A stretch of DNA of 64,000 bases from Jaminaea rosea. Lineage: Eukaryota > Basidiomycota > Exobasidiomycetes > Microstromatales. Positions 1-9,055 of the stretch are shown here, one piece after another. Each line of letters opens with the position of its first letter. The stretch's first letter is position 1. The stretch spans positions 949,496 to 1,013,495 of the forward strand of contig NW_020289975.1 of NCBI RefSeq assembly GCF_003144245.1, given 5' to 3'. The notes beneath the pieces were generated by a model. That model was not told the DNA's origin, searched no databases, and saw only the letters and a program-made list of their open reading frames with translations. Both the position numbers and the translations under genes were made by a program.

Positions 1-458
1 ATAATGTGAGTGAATGATGGTACCGAGCAGGTGGTCAAGGGCCCTGTTGGGCCCCTTTTTGTATTCTTCACATCTTGATACGAGGATCGACGACTCGACT
101 GCAAGGATCAATCAACGAGTCGCTTTCCATTCCCGCGTTGGCGCAAGCCCCGATGCACCTCGATCCAGATCTCGTGGCCGCTGCTCCTCTCCCGGGCCAA
201 ACGACCTACCTCCACCGCCATCGCAGACCGCGGCGGCGGTGCTCGTTGCTCCTCCAGACGACGCCTCGACCACGATTCACTTCACTCTAACACAGCCCCC
301 CTCATCGCAGATCGCACCCTTATCGCCTTCGCATGCTACTAGCGCGCTGCTGTGCTACTTCTCGTCGTCACTATCCTCGACTTCTCACACAGCATAGCCC
401 GACCGCAATCCTCTTGCCTCCGCTTCCCCAGTACCACCAACACTTCACAACAACGACC
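1..458. other. Upstream region and 5' leader of the aldo/keto reductase gene
   Basis: No separate gene is seen here. The stretch is pyrimidine-rich from about 190 onward, as is common for promoters and leaders in this window. An in-frame ATG at 333 lies upstream of the chosen start at 459, with no stop between them. Confidence 0.5.
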
Positions 459-1450
459 ATGAGCTCCTCGACGCCGATGTCCCGATTTGCCCCGGCAGCA
501 GGGTCCAAGCTCACTCTCGCCTCGACGCTACCACTAATCGACGGCAGCACCATGCCCCGCTTTGGCATCGGAGCGTGGGAAATGACGGGCCCCTCGACCG
601 TCACCGCACTTCGTTCTGCTGTCGAGTCCATCGGGTACAAGCACATCGACACGGCGCAATACTACCGCAACGAGTCCTACGTGGGGCAGTACGCCCGGGA
701 GTCCGGTAGGAGAGAAGAGTTGTTCATTACGACCAAGACATTCAGTAAGGGCGCTAGTGCTGCGAAGACCATCGAGAGGAGTCTGGAGGCGGCAGGATTG
801 GAGTATTGGGACTTGGTGCTCATTCATGCTCCGGATGGGGGAAAGAAGGCGAGGCTCGAGGCCTGGGAAGGGTTGAGTGAACTGGTGCCGCACAAGGTCA
901 AGAGGCTAGGCGTGAGCAACTACGGGGAGCATCACATTAAGGAGCTGCTGGATAGCAAGCCGAGAGTGCTGCCTGTGTGCAACCAGGTGAGTAGGCGTCG
1001 TACCCTTCCATATGACATCGCACGGTCTGCTGATCCCCATTGCCGATTTTGATTGGTCCTCCTACGTCATCATGACTTTTCGACCCACTCCAGATCGAAT
1101 GCCACCCCTTCTTCGCGCAACGCTCCCTCCGCTCCTACTGCGAGTCGCAGGGCATCGTCTGTCAAGCGTACTGTCCCCTCGCTCGCCAAGAGTACGACTC
1201 GGATCCAACGCTCCAATCTGTCGCTCAGTCGGCAGGCAAGACGGTTGCACAGGTGATGTTGCGGTGGTCCATCCAATCTGGGCTTGTTCCACTGCCGAAG
1301 AGTAGTAATGAGGGGAGACAGAGGGAGAATGCTGAGGCGCTGGCGGGTGGGTGGGAGTTGACAAAGGAGCAGATGGAGACGCTTGATGGCTTGGACAGGG
1401 GTAAGAGCGGCGCCGTCGAGGTGCAGACGATGAGTCAAGAGGCACCTTGA
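459..1450 (+). CDS. Aldo/keto reductase (two exons: 459-986, 1094-1450)
   Basis: NAD(P)H-dependent aldo/keto reductase of about 294 residues, a TIM-barrel oxidoreductase that reduces aldehydes or ketones; the substrate cannot be told from sequence. The family's catalytic residues are visible: Asp and Tyr in HIDTAQYYRNE, Lys in LFITTKTFS and His in DLVLIHAPDG. The typical late strand LVPLPKSSNEGR binds cofactor. A 107-base intron starts GTGAGT at 987 and ends CAG at 1093, joining VCNQ to IECHPFF in phase 0, exactly the usual family motif. The ATG at 459 has a good context (ACCATGA). An in-frame ATG at 333 would add 42 residues rich in Arg and hydroxylated residues. The next gene is convergent. 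Confidence 0.88.
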
Positions 1451-1505
1451 GCAGTGACGTGCTTCAATCGAATGGCTGCAATGTCAGGTGCATGTTGGTG
1501 TCCAT

Positions 1506-2195
1506 CTAGCTTGCGGGTGGTGAGAGGTCTGCGTACTCGGCGAAGTCAAGCGACGCATCGTCGGATCGCGGGACCCCGCTAGTGGTATAGGTAGCGGTTC
1601 CATCTGGCTGCTCTAGCCCAGCATACTCCTCGGCGGGCATCCCCGCGTCAATCCAAGCTGCTGCACTGCTAGACGGTTCATCCAGCTCCCTTGTCTGCTC
1701 TTCCTCCCCCTCATGACCTTCTAGTTCGGCCACATGATTAGCGAGAGCGGCGCGGTCCTCATCTGAAAAGATGTGTGTTGGAAGCTCTTTGACCTCTGGT
1801 AGTGAGTTCGCGCTCTCCCTTTGCTCCTGTTCACGATGAGCCTGCAGCATCGCCCTCATCTGCTGGACCTGCTGTTGCTCATGGACAGCTTGACGCTGCG
1901 GATCCGCTAGGCCCAGGTTGATGTCTGCTGCTCCCTCTGATCCGGTCACTCCTGCTCCGTCACCGTTGGTCGCGAAAGGTCCGCCAAAGCTCAACCCCGT
2001 CCCCTCGCTGACTTCACCTCCCAATCGTGCCAATCGCCCTTCCAGCTCATCTACGCGCCTCCTCAACGCAGCGGACTGGGAGACTGCATCCTCGTAGAGG
2101 GACTTGTAGCGTGATGCTTCAGCATTGGCTTCTTGGAGGGATCGCTGGACGTCGGCGAATCGACTGATAAGATCAGAAGAGGAGGGACCGTCCAT
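1506..2195 (-). CDS. Coiled-coil protein of unknown function
   Basis: A single-exon reading frame of 229 residues. I do not recognise the family. Residues about 5-60 (SRFADVQRSLQEANAEASRY and onward) have a heptad-like, charged pattern that suggests a coiled coil. The rest is acidic and Gln/Ser-rich, ending SPPAS. The start at 2195 (MDGPSSSDL) is chosen because the frame upstream lies in the promoter shared with the divergent oxidase gene 194 bases away and codes for nothing recognisable; an open extension to 2396 exists. It could be a small adaptor or tether; that is inference. Confidence 0.6.
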   Translation of the reverse strand: MDGPSSSDLISRFADVQRSLQEANAEASRYKSLYEDAVSQSAALRRRVDELEGRLARLGGEVSEGTGLSFGGPFATNGDGAGVTGSEGAADINLGLADPQRQAVHEQQQVQQMRAMLQAHREQEQRESANSLPEVKELPTHIFSDEDRAALANHVAELEGHEGEEEQTRELDEPSSSAAAWIDAGMPAEEYAGLEQPDGTATYTTSGVPRSDDASLDFAEYADLSPPAS

Positions 2196-2389
2196 TGCGT
2201 GAGGCGTGAGTAAGAAGGGTACGAAGTCAGATGAAAATGGGAGAGAAAGACGGGAAAGGAGAAAATGTCGCGAGACGCCGGCGGAAGCAAAGCACAGACC
2301 AGCGCCTTTGAGAGCGACGATGCAGCGCGTTAGCTGCTTTTGCTCTTGATCTTGCATCGAGCGAGTCAACAAACTCAAGCTCACCCGCG

Positions 2390-3691
2390 ATGGCATCTGA
2401 ACGGAAGCATATCCTCGTCATAGGCGGCGGGGTGATTGGACTGTCCCTCGCCCTCACCATGCAGGATGCGGGCGACTGCGACGTCTCCCTCCTCTCAACC
2501 TGCCTTCCCTCTGATCCGTCCTCTTCCGCAACCTCGTCTGCACCGCCGCCCTCGCCGGCACACTACGCCTCTGCATGGGCTGGGGCGCACCATGTCTCTT
2601 CAGCGATGAACGAGAGGGAGTGTAGGTGGGACAGAGAGACGTTCGATGTCATCAAGAAGCTCGCGGGCCCTGCAGGACAAGGAGAGGATGCTGAAGGCCC
2701 ACTGGTATGGGTGAGGCAGACGGAACTTTTTGCCAATCCTGTCACGACAGAAGCTGAGAGGCGGGCGCAGGAGGTACTCGAGATGTATCCTAATCACGCA
2801 CAAAGTCGAGAGCTCCCGCAACCCTGGTCTGCCGAGGGGAGGGCCCCTCCCTTCGACGCAGCGCACCACTTTGACACGCTCGACTTTGATGTGCCCCGCT
2901 ACCTGCCGGCACTCCAGCGGCAATTTATCGCGCAAGGAGGCAGACTACTACGAGCTCCCTCTCCAGTCACCTCGATACGAGAAGCTGTGGAAATCTGCGA
3001 TGGCGACGTATTAGGGAAGCGCCGAGCAGGCTGGTCAAGGGTGCAAGGTGTCTTCGTCGCTACGGGGCTGGGCACGGCGGAACTCTCTGAAATGAAGGAG
3101 GACAGGGCGAATCATTTCCCAGTAAGAGGACAGACAGTCCTCGTGAGCGCGCCGTGGCTCGAGCTTCGCGGTGACGACGACGACTGTTCAGGACCGAGCA
3201 GACCGCGCTGGCCAGCTCTTTCGCGCACCAACTCTTGCGGGGAACGAGACCTCTACCTCATCCCACGTTCGCGCGGCCAGTACATCGTAGGCGGGACGCG
3301 TCTTGTAGGGGATGACGATCCTCGCCCGCGAGAGGAGACGACATGCGAGATCCTGGCGAGGGCGTTGGCGATCTGTCCTGGGCTCGTACGCGAGGACAAG
3401 CGCCGAGCAGCTGGTGGGCAGGCGAGGGGAGAAGATGTGGACATCTTGGCGGTGAATGTGGGCTTCAGACCTGGAAGGAAGGGCGGGCCTGTGGTGCAGG
3501 CTGCCGGCAAGGACATGAGCGCGAGGGCGGGTGGCCAAGGTGAGGATGTGCAAGTCGTGCTAGCGTATGGCTTCGGTGGGTATGGGTATCAGAATTCATG
3601 GGGGGCTGCGTTCGAAGGAAGGGACATAATGAGGGAGCAATTGGGTCTGCCTGTGATGAGCCATGTGTTGGAGAGGCTGACGTCTCTGTAA
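2390..3691 (+). CDS. D-amino-acid-oxidase-type FAD enzyme
   Basis: Intronless, 433 residues. The N-terminus ILVIGGGVIGLSLAL (about residues 8-22) is a Rossmann dinucleotide-binding fold for FAD. Near the C-terminus VNVGFRPGRKGGPVV and YGFGGYGYQNSWGAA match the DAO signature, where the Arg binds the substrate carboxylate. The enzyme should oxidise a D-amino acid (neutral or acidic) to a 2-oxo acid, ammonia and hydrogen peroxide. D-amino-acid oxidases are usually peroxisomal with a C-terminal SKL-type signal; this one ends LERLTSL, not a standard PTS1. The 3' end is only 18 bases from the stop of the convergent next gene. Assignment to DAO or D-aspartate oxidase is not resolved. Confidence 0.85.
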   Translation: MASERKHILVIGGGVIGLSLALTMQDAGDCDVSLLSTCLPSDPSSSATSSAPPPSPAHYASAWAGAHHVSSAMNERECRWDRETFDVIKKLAGPAGQGEDAEGPLVWVRQTELFANPVTTEAERRAQEVLEMYPNHAQSRELPQPWSAEGRAPPFDAAHHFDTLDFDVPRYLPALQRQFIAQGGRLLRAPSPVTSIREAVEICDGDVLGKRRAGWSRVQGVFVATGLGTAELSEMKEDRANHFPVRGQTVLVSAPWLELRGDDDDCSGPSRPRWPALSRTNSCGERDLYLIPRSRGQYIVGGTRLVGDDDPRPREETTCEILARALAICPGLVREDKRRAAGGQARGEDVDILAVNVGFRPGRKGGPVVQAAGKDMSARAGGQGEDVQVVLAYGFGGYGYQNSWGAAFEGRDIMREQLGLPVMSHVLERLTSL

Positions 3692-3709
3692 TCATGGAAT
3701 CGAGCGACG

Positions 3710-4519
3710 TCACCGATCTTCATGCTTGCGGTCGCGTCGCATCTGGTGACGTTCCTCGTCTCCCCTCGCTCGCTTGTGACGATCCGAGGATGACGACGAG
3801 GAAGAGGACGAGGGTCTCGAGGACGCAGCCCCGCTCCTAATCTGCTCGACCCGCCTTGCCGCTTGCCTGGCTCGCTCTACAGCTGAGGCGACGGTGCTTG
3901 ACGACGACGAAGAATTTTGTGACCGATCTCTGGTGCCACCACCTCGGTCCGGCGTCGAAGCTGATGACCCTGCATCTTCATGACGAGCCTCAGCGAAATC
4001 GATCCTTGACCTCCCCTTTTGCTGCGCTTGCCGAGCCTCAGTATAGCGGCGTTGCTCCTCAGCCAGTCGTGAGGGCAGGTCTGCCTGCGGATTTGTGTCT
4101 TCCTCTTTCCATGGCAGTCCCCTTCCCCTCTCGCCTTGATCTCGCGGATGTCGCTCCCTTCCCCAAGCTCTCTCATCAATCCCCACAAAGGCGACGAGCT
4201 TATCGTATATATGCGGGTTGCGAAAGGAACGATTGCCCAGCAAGCTCTCGTTGAAGTGCGTCGGTGGATCGCGTGATTTCAAGTCGTGAAAGTGGGCTAG
4301 CTTGGCCTTGAGCAGCGGGTCGACGAGGTGCTCTTGGCTGTCGCCGGGGTCAGGAGGGAGACCCCAGAAGGGGGAGGAGGTCGAGTCTGGTGGCGGGAGA
4401 AGGTGAGCGAGGGAAGAGTTGCCATGGTAGTCTGCTGATGCGGCCAGTCTTGATGAGGGTCCTGCCTCGTCCTTCGCCCCCTCTCGAGCTTGGGATGCCG
4501 CCTCGCCATCTGAGCTCAT
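3710..4519 (-). CDS. SAP30BP / HCNGP-like protein
   Basis: A 269-residue single-exon gene. Around residues 75-115 the motifs DPPTHFNESLLGNRSFRNP and IYDKLVAFVGIDE are the hallmark of the HCNGP domain of SAP30-binding protein, which in animals is a transcriptional co-regulator and spliceosome-associated factor. The C-terminal third is Ser- and Arg/Lys-rich, as in nuclear proteins. The first ATG of the frame is at 4519. It is divergent from FIP1 with 268 bases between the starts, so the two may share a promoter. Nuclear location and a role in splicing or transcription are inferred from the family. Confidence 0.85.
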   Translation of the reverse strand: MSSDGEAASQAREGAKDEAGPSSRLAASADYHGNSSLAHLLPPPDSTSSPFWGLPPDPGDSQEHLVDPLLKAKLAHFHDLKSRDPPTHFNESLLGNRSFRNPHIYDKLVAFVGIDERAWGRERHPRDQGERGRGLPWKEEDTNPQADLPSRLAEEQRRYTEARQAQQKGRSRIDFAEARHEDAGSSASTPDRGGGTRDRSQNSSSSSSTVASAVERARQAARRVEQIRSGAASSRPSSSSSSSSSDRHKRARGDEERHQMRRDRKHEDR

Positions 4520-4787
4520 CACTCTCGAGTGAATGGCAACGCGTGGAGCGGACAGAAGTAGCGGCGGCGGACAGAGGAAGCGCGACTAATTCGAGGCGTG
4601 TATTACGTAAGCTGCTTCTCTCGCACACGGCTCGACCGACGGAGGCTGAGGGCGACATCGCGACTTTGGTTGGCGCCTCGCTTTCGTCCATTCAAGATCC
4701 TGTCGCGCCCTTGCACCAACAGAGAGGAGCTGCTCAACCCGCTTTTCCCATTCTTCCTCTGGACTGGCTCGATAGTCTTACGCTGCA

Positions 4788-7495
4788 ATGGATGACGACG
4801 ACGCTTTCCTGTACGGTGACGATGGCCCAGCAACGTCGGCTCAGCCAGTGCAGAATGAAGCTGCGACAGCAAAGCCAGCCGTAGCGGACATGACGGCGCC
4901 CGACAATGAAGGGGCTGGACAGAATGGTCAGGACCATGAGGACGAGGAAGAGGAAGAAGAGGAGGATGAAGAAGAGGAAGAGGATAGCGACTCGGTGCGT
5001 ACGCTACAATGGCCGCGACTACTCATACTTGCAACCCGCTCACGCCTTCCTCTTCGTTGTCCTCTACAGGATCTCGAGATCGTCATGGACACGCCCATGG
5101 ATGGTCAGCAGCCTCCACCGCCTCAACGTCAACCACAGCCAGTGCCCATTCAGGCTGCCTCGTCTACACCAACAAAGACGAACAATGCTTCGAGAAGTGA
5201 GTCGCCCGGAAAGGCTCGCTGCGAACATCGGCTGACTATATGCTATCTTCCGCAGTGCCCGTGTCCACCTTCACATCCGAATACACACCACGCTCGCGAG
5301 GGGACCCTGTAGACCAGAAACCCCAAGTCCTTCCGTCCGCAGCAGCCGTCCCCTTGGGCAGCACCAACAACCAACCTCTCCCTCCTCCCCCAACCCAACC
5401 ACCCATCCTTCCGGAAGGTCCACCTCCTCATGCCGCCACGACGGCTCCGAAGATCGACCTGAACCCTCGTCCGCAAGTCCTAGCCGTCCCTGGCACAACG
5501 GCCGATGGTGACCAGATGACCATCTATCACATCGATCCCACGACTCTCCCGGAGAAGCCCTGGAGAAGACCAGGCGCGGACATGAGCGATTGGTTCAACT
5601 ATGGCTTCGATGAGATGAGCTGGCGCGATTATGGCAGGAAGCAGAGGGGGATCGTCGAAGGCCGGGAAGAGACGCAGATGCAGCAGCAGCAGAGCCAACA
5701 GCAGCAGGGCGGTCAGCAACAGGCTGCAATGAATGGCAACAGTGCAGGAGGCGTTGGGGGACACGATGCCATGATGATGCTGCAGATGATGAGCAATGGC
5801 GGTGGTGGTCCCTCCGGAGGGATGGGCGGCTTCAATCCGCAGATGATGGCGCAGATGCCACCGCAGCAGCAGATGCAGTTCATGAGCCAGATGATGGCCA
5901 ATGGAGGCATGGGCGCCGGAATGGAGGGGATGATGGGGCCTTTTGGTGGGCAAGGCGGCTTCGGACCAATGGGAATGAATGGCGGCATGAATGGGATGAA
6001 TGGAGGCATGTTCCCCGGTCAAGGAGGGAGACAAGGTGGCTTTCCCTTCAACGGAGGGCCGGGCATGATCAACCAGCAGCAGCCCCAGATGCCGCAGATG
6101 CAGCCTCAGGCGATGAATTCCCAGCAACCACCGCAGCAACAACCACGCCGCGCAGGCCCACCTCCAGGTGCTCCCTCCGGCCCAGGTCAGCGAGGAAGCG
6201 CGACGCCTGCTGCAGGGGCGGAAGTCAAAGGCGACAATGTAGCCGGCACAGGAGAAAACGATGCGTCCGATGCCAACGAGACACAAGAGCAGAAAGACGG
6301 CGTTGCAGCACCAGTGAAGGAAGAGAATAAGGACAAGGACAACTCTGAGGAAACTCCAGCCTCGCAATTCGGCGTGCCCAACCCTGCTGGAATGGCGTCG
6401 AGCGATATGGCAGCCTTCCTTGGCATGGCTGGGCTGGACGTGAATGCCATGGCGGGGCATCAGTCTGCACCCAACCAGCTGCCAACAGGCCCTGCCCCTC
6501 CTTCAGGCCCTTCAGGTCCATCTGGGCGCGGGCGTGGAATGGGAGTAGCAGGTGCGCCAAAGGGTCCCTCCGGAGCGGGACGAGGAGCAGGACGTCCCAC
6601 ACCTACAGGACCATCCGCAGCGTCCCCGCGTCCTCCGCCTACTGGTCCGGCTTCTGCTGCTGCTGCTTCAGCTTCAGGTGCTGCCCCGGCAGGAGGCGCT
6701 GCAAGCCCTCCTCCTGCTCCTTCTGCCGCAGCCAAGCCCCTCCCAACAGGTCCGGCGGCGGACCGCTCGCTTCCTCCCAACGTGCCGACGGGCCCTCGCA
6801 ATCCAGGGAAGAGGTACAATGACCGTGACACAGGAGCTGGGAGTGCAGACGCTCTTGATTATGGAGGAGGAGCAGGAGGCGCTGCACCCACTGCGGATCG
6901 CAGTCAGTCACGCGACCCGGATGACACTGGGGCTAAACGCCGTGGTGGCGGCGGCGCTGCGGGGAGGTCGCGCGAGCCTAGCAGGCTGAGGAGTGTGGAG
7001 CCTGCTTCCCCAACACGAGGCTCGTCATCCACATCGACAGCCAAAGGCAAGGTGGGAATTAGTATCAAGGGAAGGCATGAGTCTGTGCACGAGGAGGACG
7101 GTGGGAGTGGAAGCAGAAGTCGAAGCTCCAAGACGTCCTCGTCGCGCCGCGACAGAGGGAGCGACGAAGACGAAGCCGGTTCAAGCTCATCACGGCGTCG
7201 TCGCTCCGATCGAGATGATTCTCACCGCGAACGCGATCGTGATCGCAGGGAAGAGCGCAAAGAGCGTCGCAAGGGCCGTGAAGAGCATTCTGCTAGCCCA
7301 GCCCCGGCTGCGGAGGAGAGGAAGGACAGAAGTGCGGCAAGGGCTTCGAGACGGGCTGGCAAGGATGACGATGCAGGAGATGGGGGAGGAGAGAGGAAGG
7401 CTGCAGGCACGAGGAGGAAGCGGGGAGAGGGGGACAGTGATGATGAGGGAGGGGATGGCGGCAGGGTAAGGGCGAGTACCAGAAGGAGAAACTGA
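4788..7495 (+). CDS. FIP1: FIP1, cleavage and polyadenylation factor subunit (exons 4788-4994, 5070-5196, 5256-7495)
   Basis: 857 residues. The Fip1 motif (EKPWRRPGADMSDWFNYGFD, about residues 211-230, continuing EMSWRDY) tethers poly(A) polymerase to the cleavage/polyadenylation complex. The N-terminus is acidic (DEDEEEE-type run near residue 50). After the motif come a Gln/Met/Gly/Asn-rich tract (about 250-420), a Pro/Ala/Gly-rich linker and a C-terminal Arg/Asp/Ser-rich region resembling the RD/RS tail of metazoan FIP1L1. Two introns have GTGCGT and GTGAGT donors; the joins give SDSDLEIVMDT and SRMPVSTFTSEY, in frame. The first intron (75 bases) has no stop in the reading frame, so retention would insert 25 residues. 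Confidence 0.92.
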
Positions 7496-7743
7496 TCCAA
7501 GGCGTGGAGGTGGTCTGCGCTGCCTCGTGTACTCTACGTTCATACGCCGTCCGCCCAGCCATCTCGCTACTGTGTGTGCATGCCACAATGATCCGTAATA
7601 GCCGTACATCTTCGGCCTCAATGGTGAAGCTATCTTTCGGTTGCTACTCAATGGTGGTACAATGGGTAATGGCCTTCGCAGTGCCCTGTCTCCTCGCGCG
7701 TCCTCCCTTTTTCCCCCCTCTCTTCGCTCCCACTCCTCCCATC

Positions 7744-8280
7744 TTACTTATTGACCACCCTATCGAGCAAATCCTTGGCCTCATTCACCTTGCTAGCAAG
7801 GTAAGGTGCCCCTCCTCTATCCGGGTGATTGGCAATCATCATCCGCCTGTGTGCCTCCTTGATCCTCGCGCGGGTCAAGGCCGTCTCCCTCAGACCAAGG
7901 ATCTGTGCTGCCTCTTTGCGGTCCATCTTGGCTTGGAAGCCTCCGCGGACCCACTTGCCACCGGTGGGGTCGGTACTCGAGCCTGACCGGCGGAGGAGCT
8001 GAGCTGCGATACCGCTGATGAGGCGAGGGGCGGGGGGGAGGGGAGAGGGGGAAAGGCGTGAGCATTCCGATTCGGTGGCAGCTTTGACGTCTGGATGCAT
8101 GACTCTGCCTTCCTAGTCGCCTCGCGACGAGATCGCTGACCTGCTCATCGCATCGCCATGATTCCACTCTGTGGACACTCGTGACACTCACGCTCCAACA
8201 AGTCCTGCTCCTACAATCAAGATAGCCGTTGACTCCCGAGGCTGCGTAGCCGCCATAAGCCGCGGCGCTGTCGGTCTCAT
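7744..8280 (-). CDS. PAM18: PAM18/TIM14, J-protein of the mitochondrial import motor (exons 8192-8280 and 7744-8014)
   Basis: About 119 residues. The J-domain carries the HPD motif (ANHPDRGG) that stimulates mtHsp70, preceded by the family block GGFQAKMDRKEAAQILGL and followed by KVNEAKDLLDRV. A membrane segment is rebuilt by joining AILIVGAGLVGA (exon 1) to GIAAQLLRRSG (exon 2) across a 177-base intron with GTGAGT donor, a long pyrimidine tract and CATCAG acceptor; phase 2 fits. The protein should sit in the inner membrane with the J-domain in the matrix, at TIM23. A second in-frame ATG at 8256 (MAATQPREST) could be the true start. It converges on FIP1 with about 250 bases between stops. Confidence 0.87.
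8025..8055 (+). other. G-run tract inside the PAM18 intron
   Basis: The plus strand has several runs of four to seven G separated by one or two bases. On the gene strand this is the pyrimidine tract before the intron acceptor. Such G-run spacing is compatible with a G-quadruplex on the plus strand; that is inference. Confidence 0.45.
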
Positions 8281-9055
8281 TGCGCCACTTGATGCCTGAT
8301 GGCGCGCAGCCGCTGTGGAGCGGAGGAGGAGGGGTCGTGTTGCTTGCATTTCGAAAGAACGAGGACGAGGTATCTATGTGCCGAGAGTCGGGGTGAGAGG
8401 AGGAAGAAGGAGCGAGAGGCAGAGAGCTGGGCCGCCTCTTTGGGTGGCTATATGCTGTCTTGCCCAGCTAACACGTTACGAGGCGCCGATACTCGATCTA
8501 TGGTATCGTCGTGTCCTTTGTCGAGAGCTTCAAGGATGCTGATGAGTGACCGTCAAATGGTAATGGTGGCGATGAGAGAGCAGTAACTTCAGAAAAGGCC
8601 AGGGCGGAGGGCGGAGGGCGGACAGAGCGGCCAACTCGATGCATTCGGAACGGGACGGGCCTCACCTCATTCCTTCCACCAGAGCCAACATCATGCGACA
8701 ATCAGGTCAAGGCGAGTGAAGTGCAGTATTGGAATTGGTCATCGTAATCATTGTTAGAAGAGCGACAAAAGAGCAAGTCGGTAGCTAGCGACAATTCTTG
8801 GAAGAAAGTGGTAGGGGATGTGGTAATAGATATGGGGGTGGCGGCGGGGTGAGCGGGGATTGTTGTTGACGAAGCTTTGCAGGGCAACAAGAAGTCTTGA
8901 GAGAGAGCATCCATGATACGATGAACGCAGCAGGGGTGAGGAGGCAGTTGGGAATACTGGACACAAGAGCGCGCCCTGGGTAGCTAGCCTCCGTCCCTTT
9001 CCCGTCAGACGGCTCGCTCTCGTAGGCGATGCGTACTCGGACGTCAACGCCATGC
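8281..9055. other. Intergenic: PAM18 upstream region and CSC1 3' flank
   Basis: 775 bases without a supported gene. The short reading frames here have no recognisable motif. The right half is presumably the 3' untranslated region and terminator of the CSC1-type gene, the left part the PAM18 promoter. Confidence 0.4.

Noticed and set aside
5480-6460. 326-codon minus-strand frame opposite FIP1
   Set aside because: His/Leu/Arg-rich complement of FIP1's Gln/Met-rich codons; no motif.
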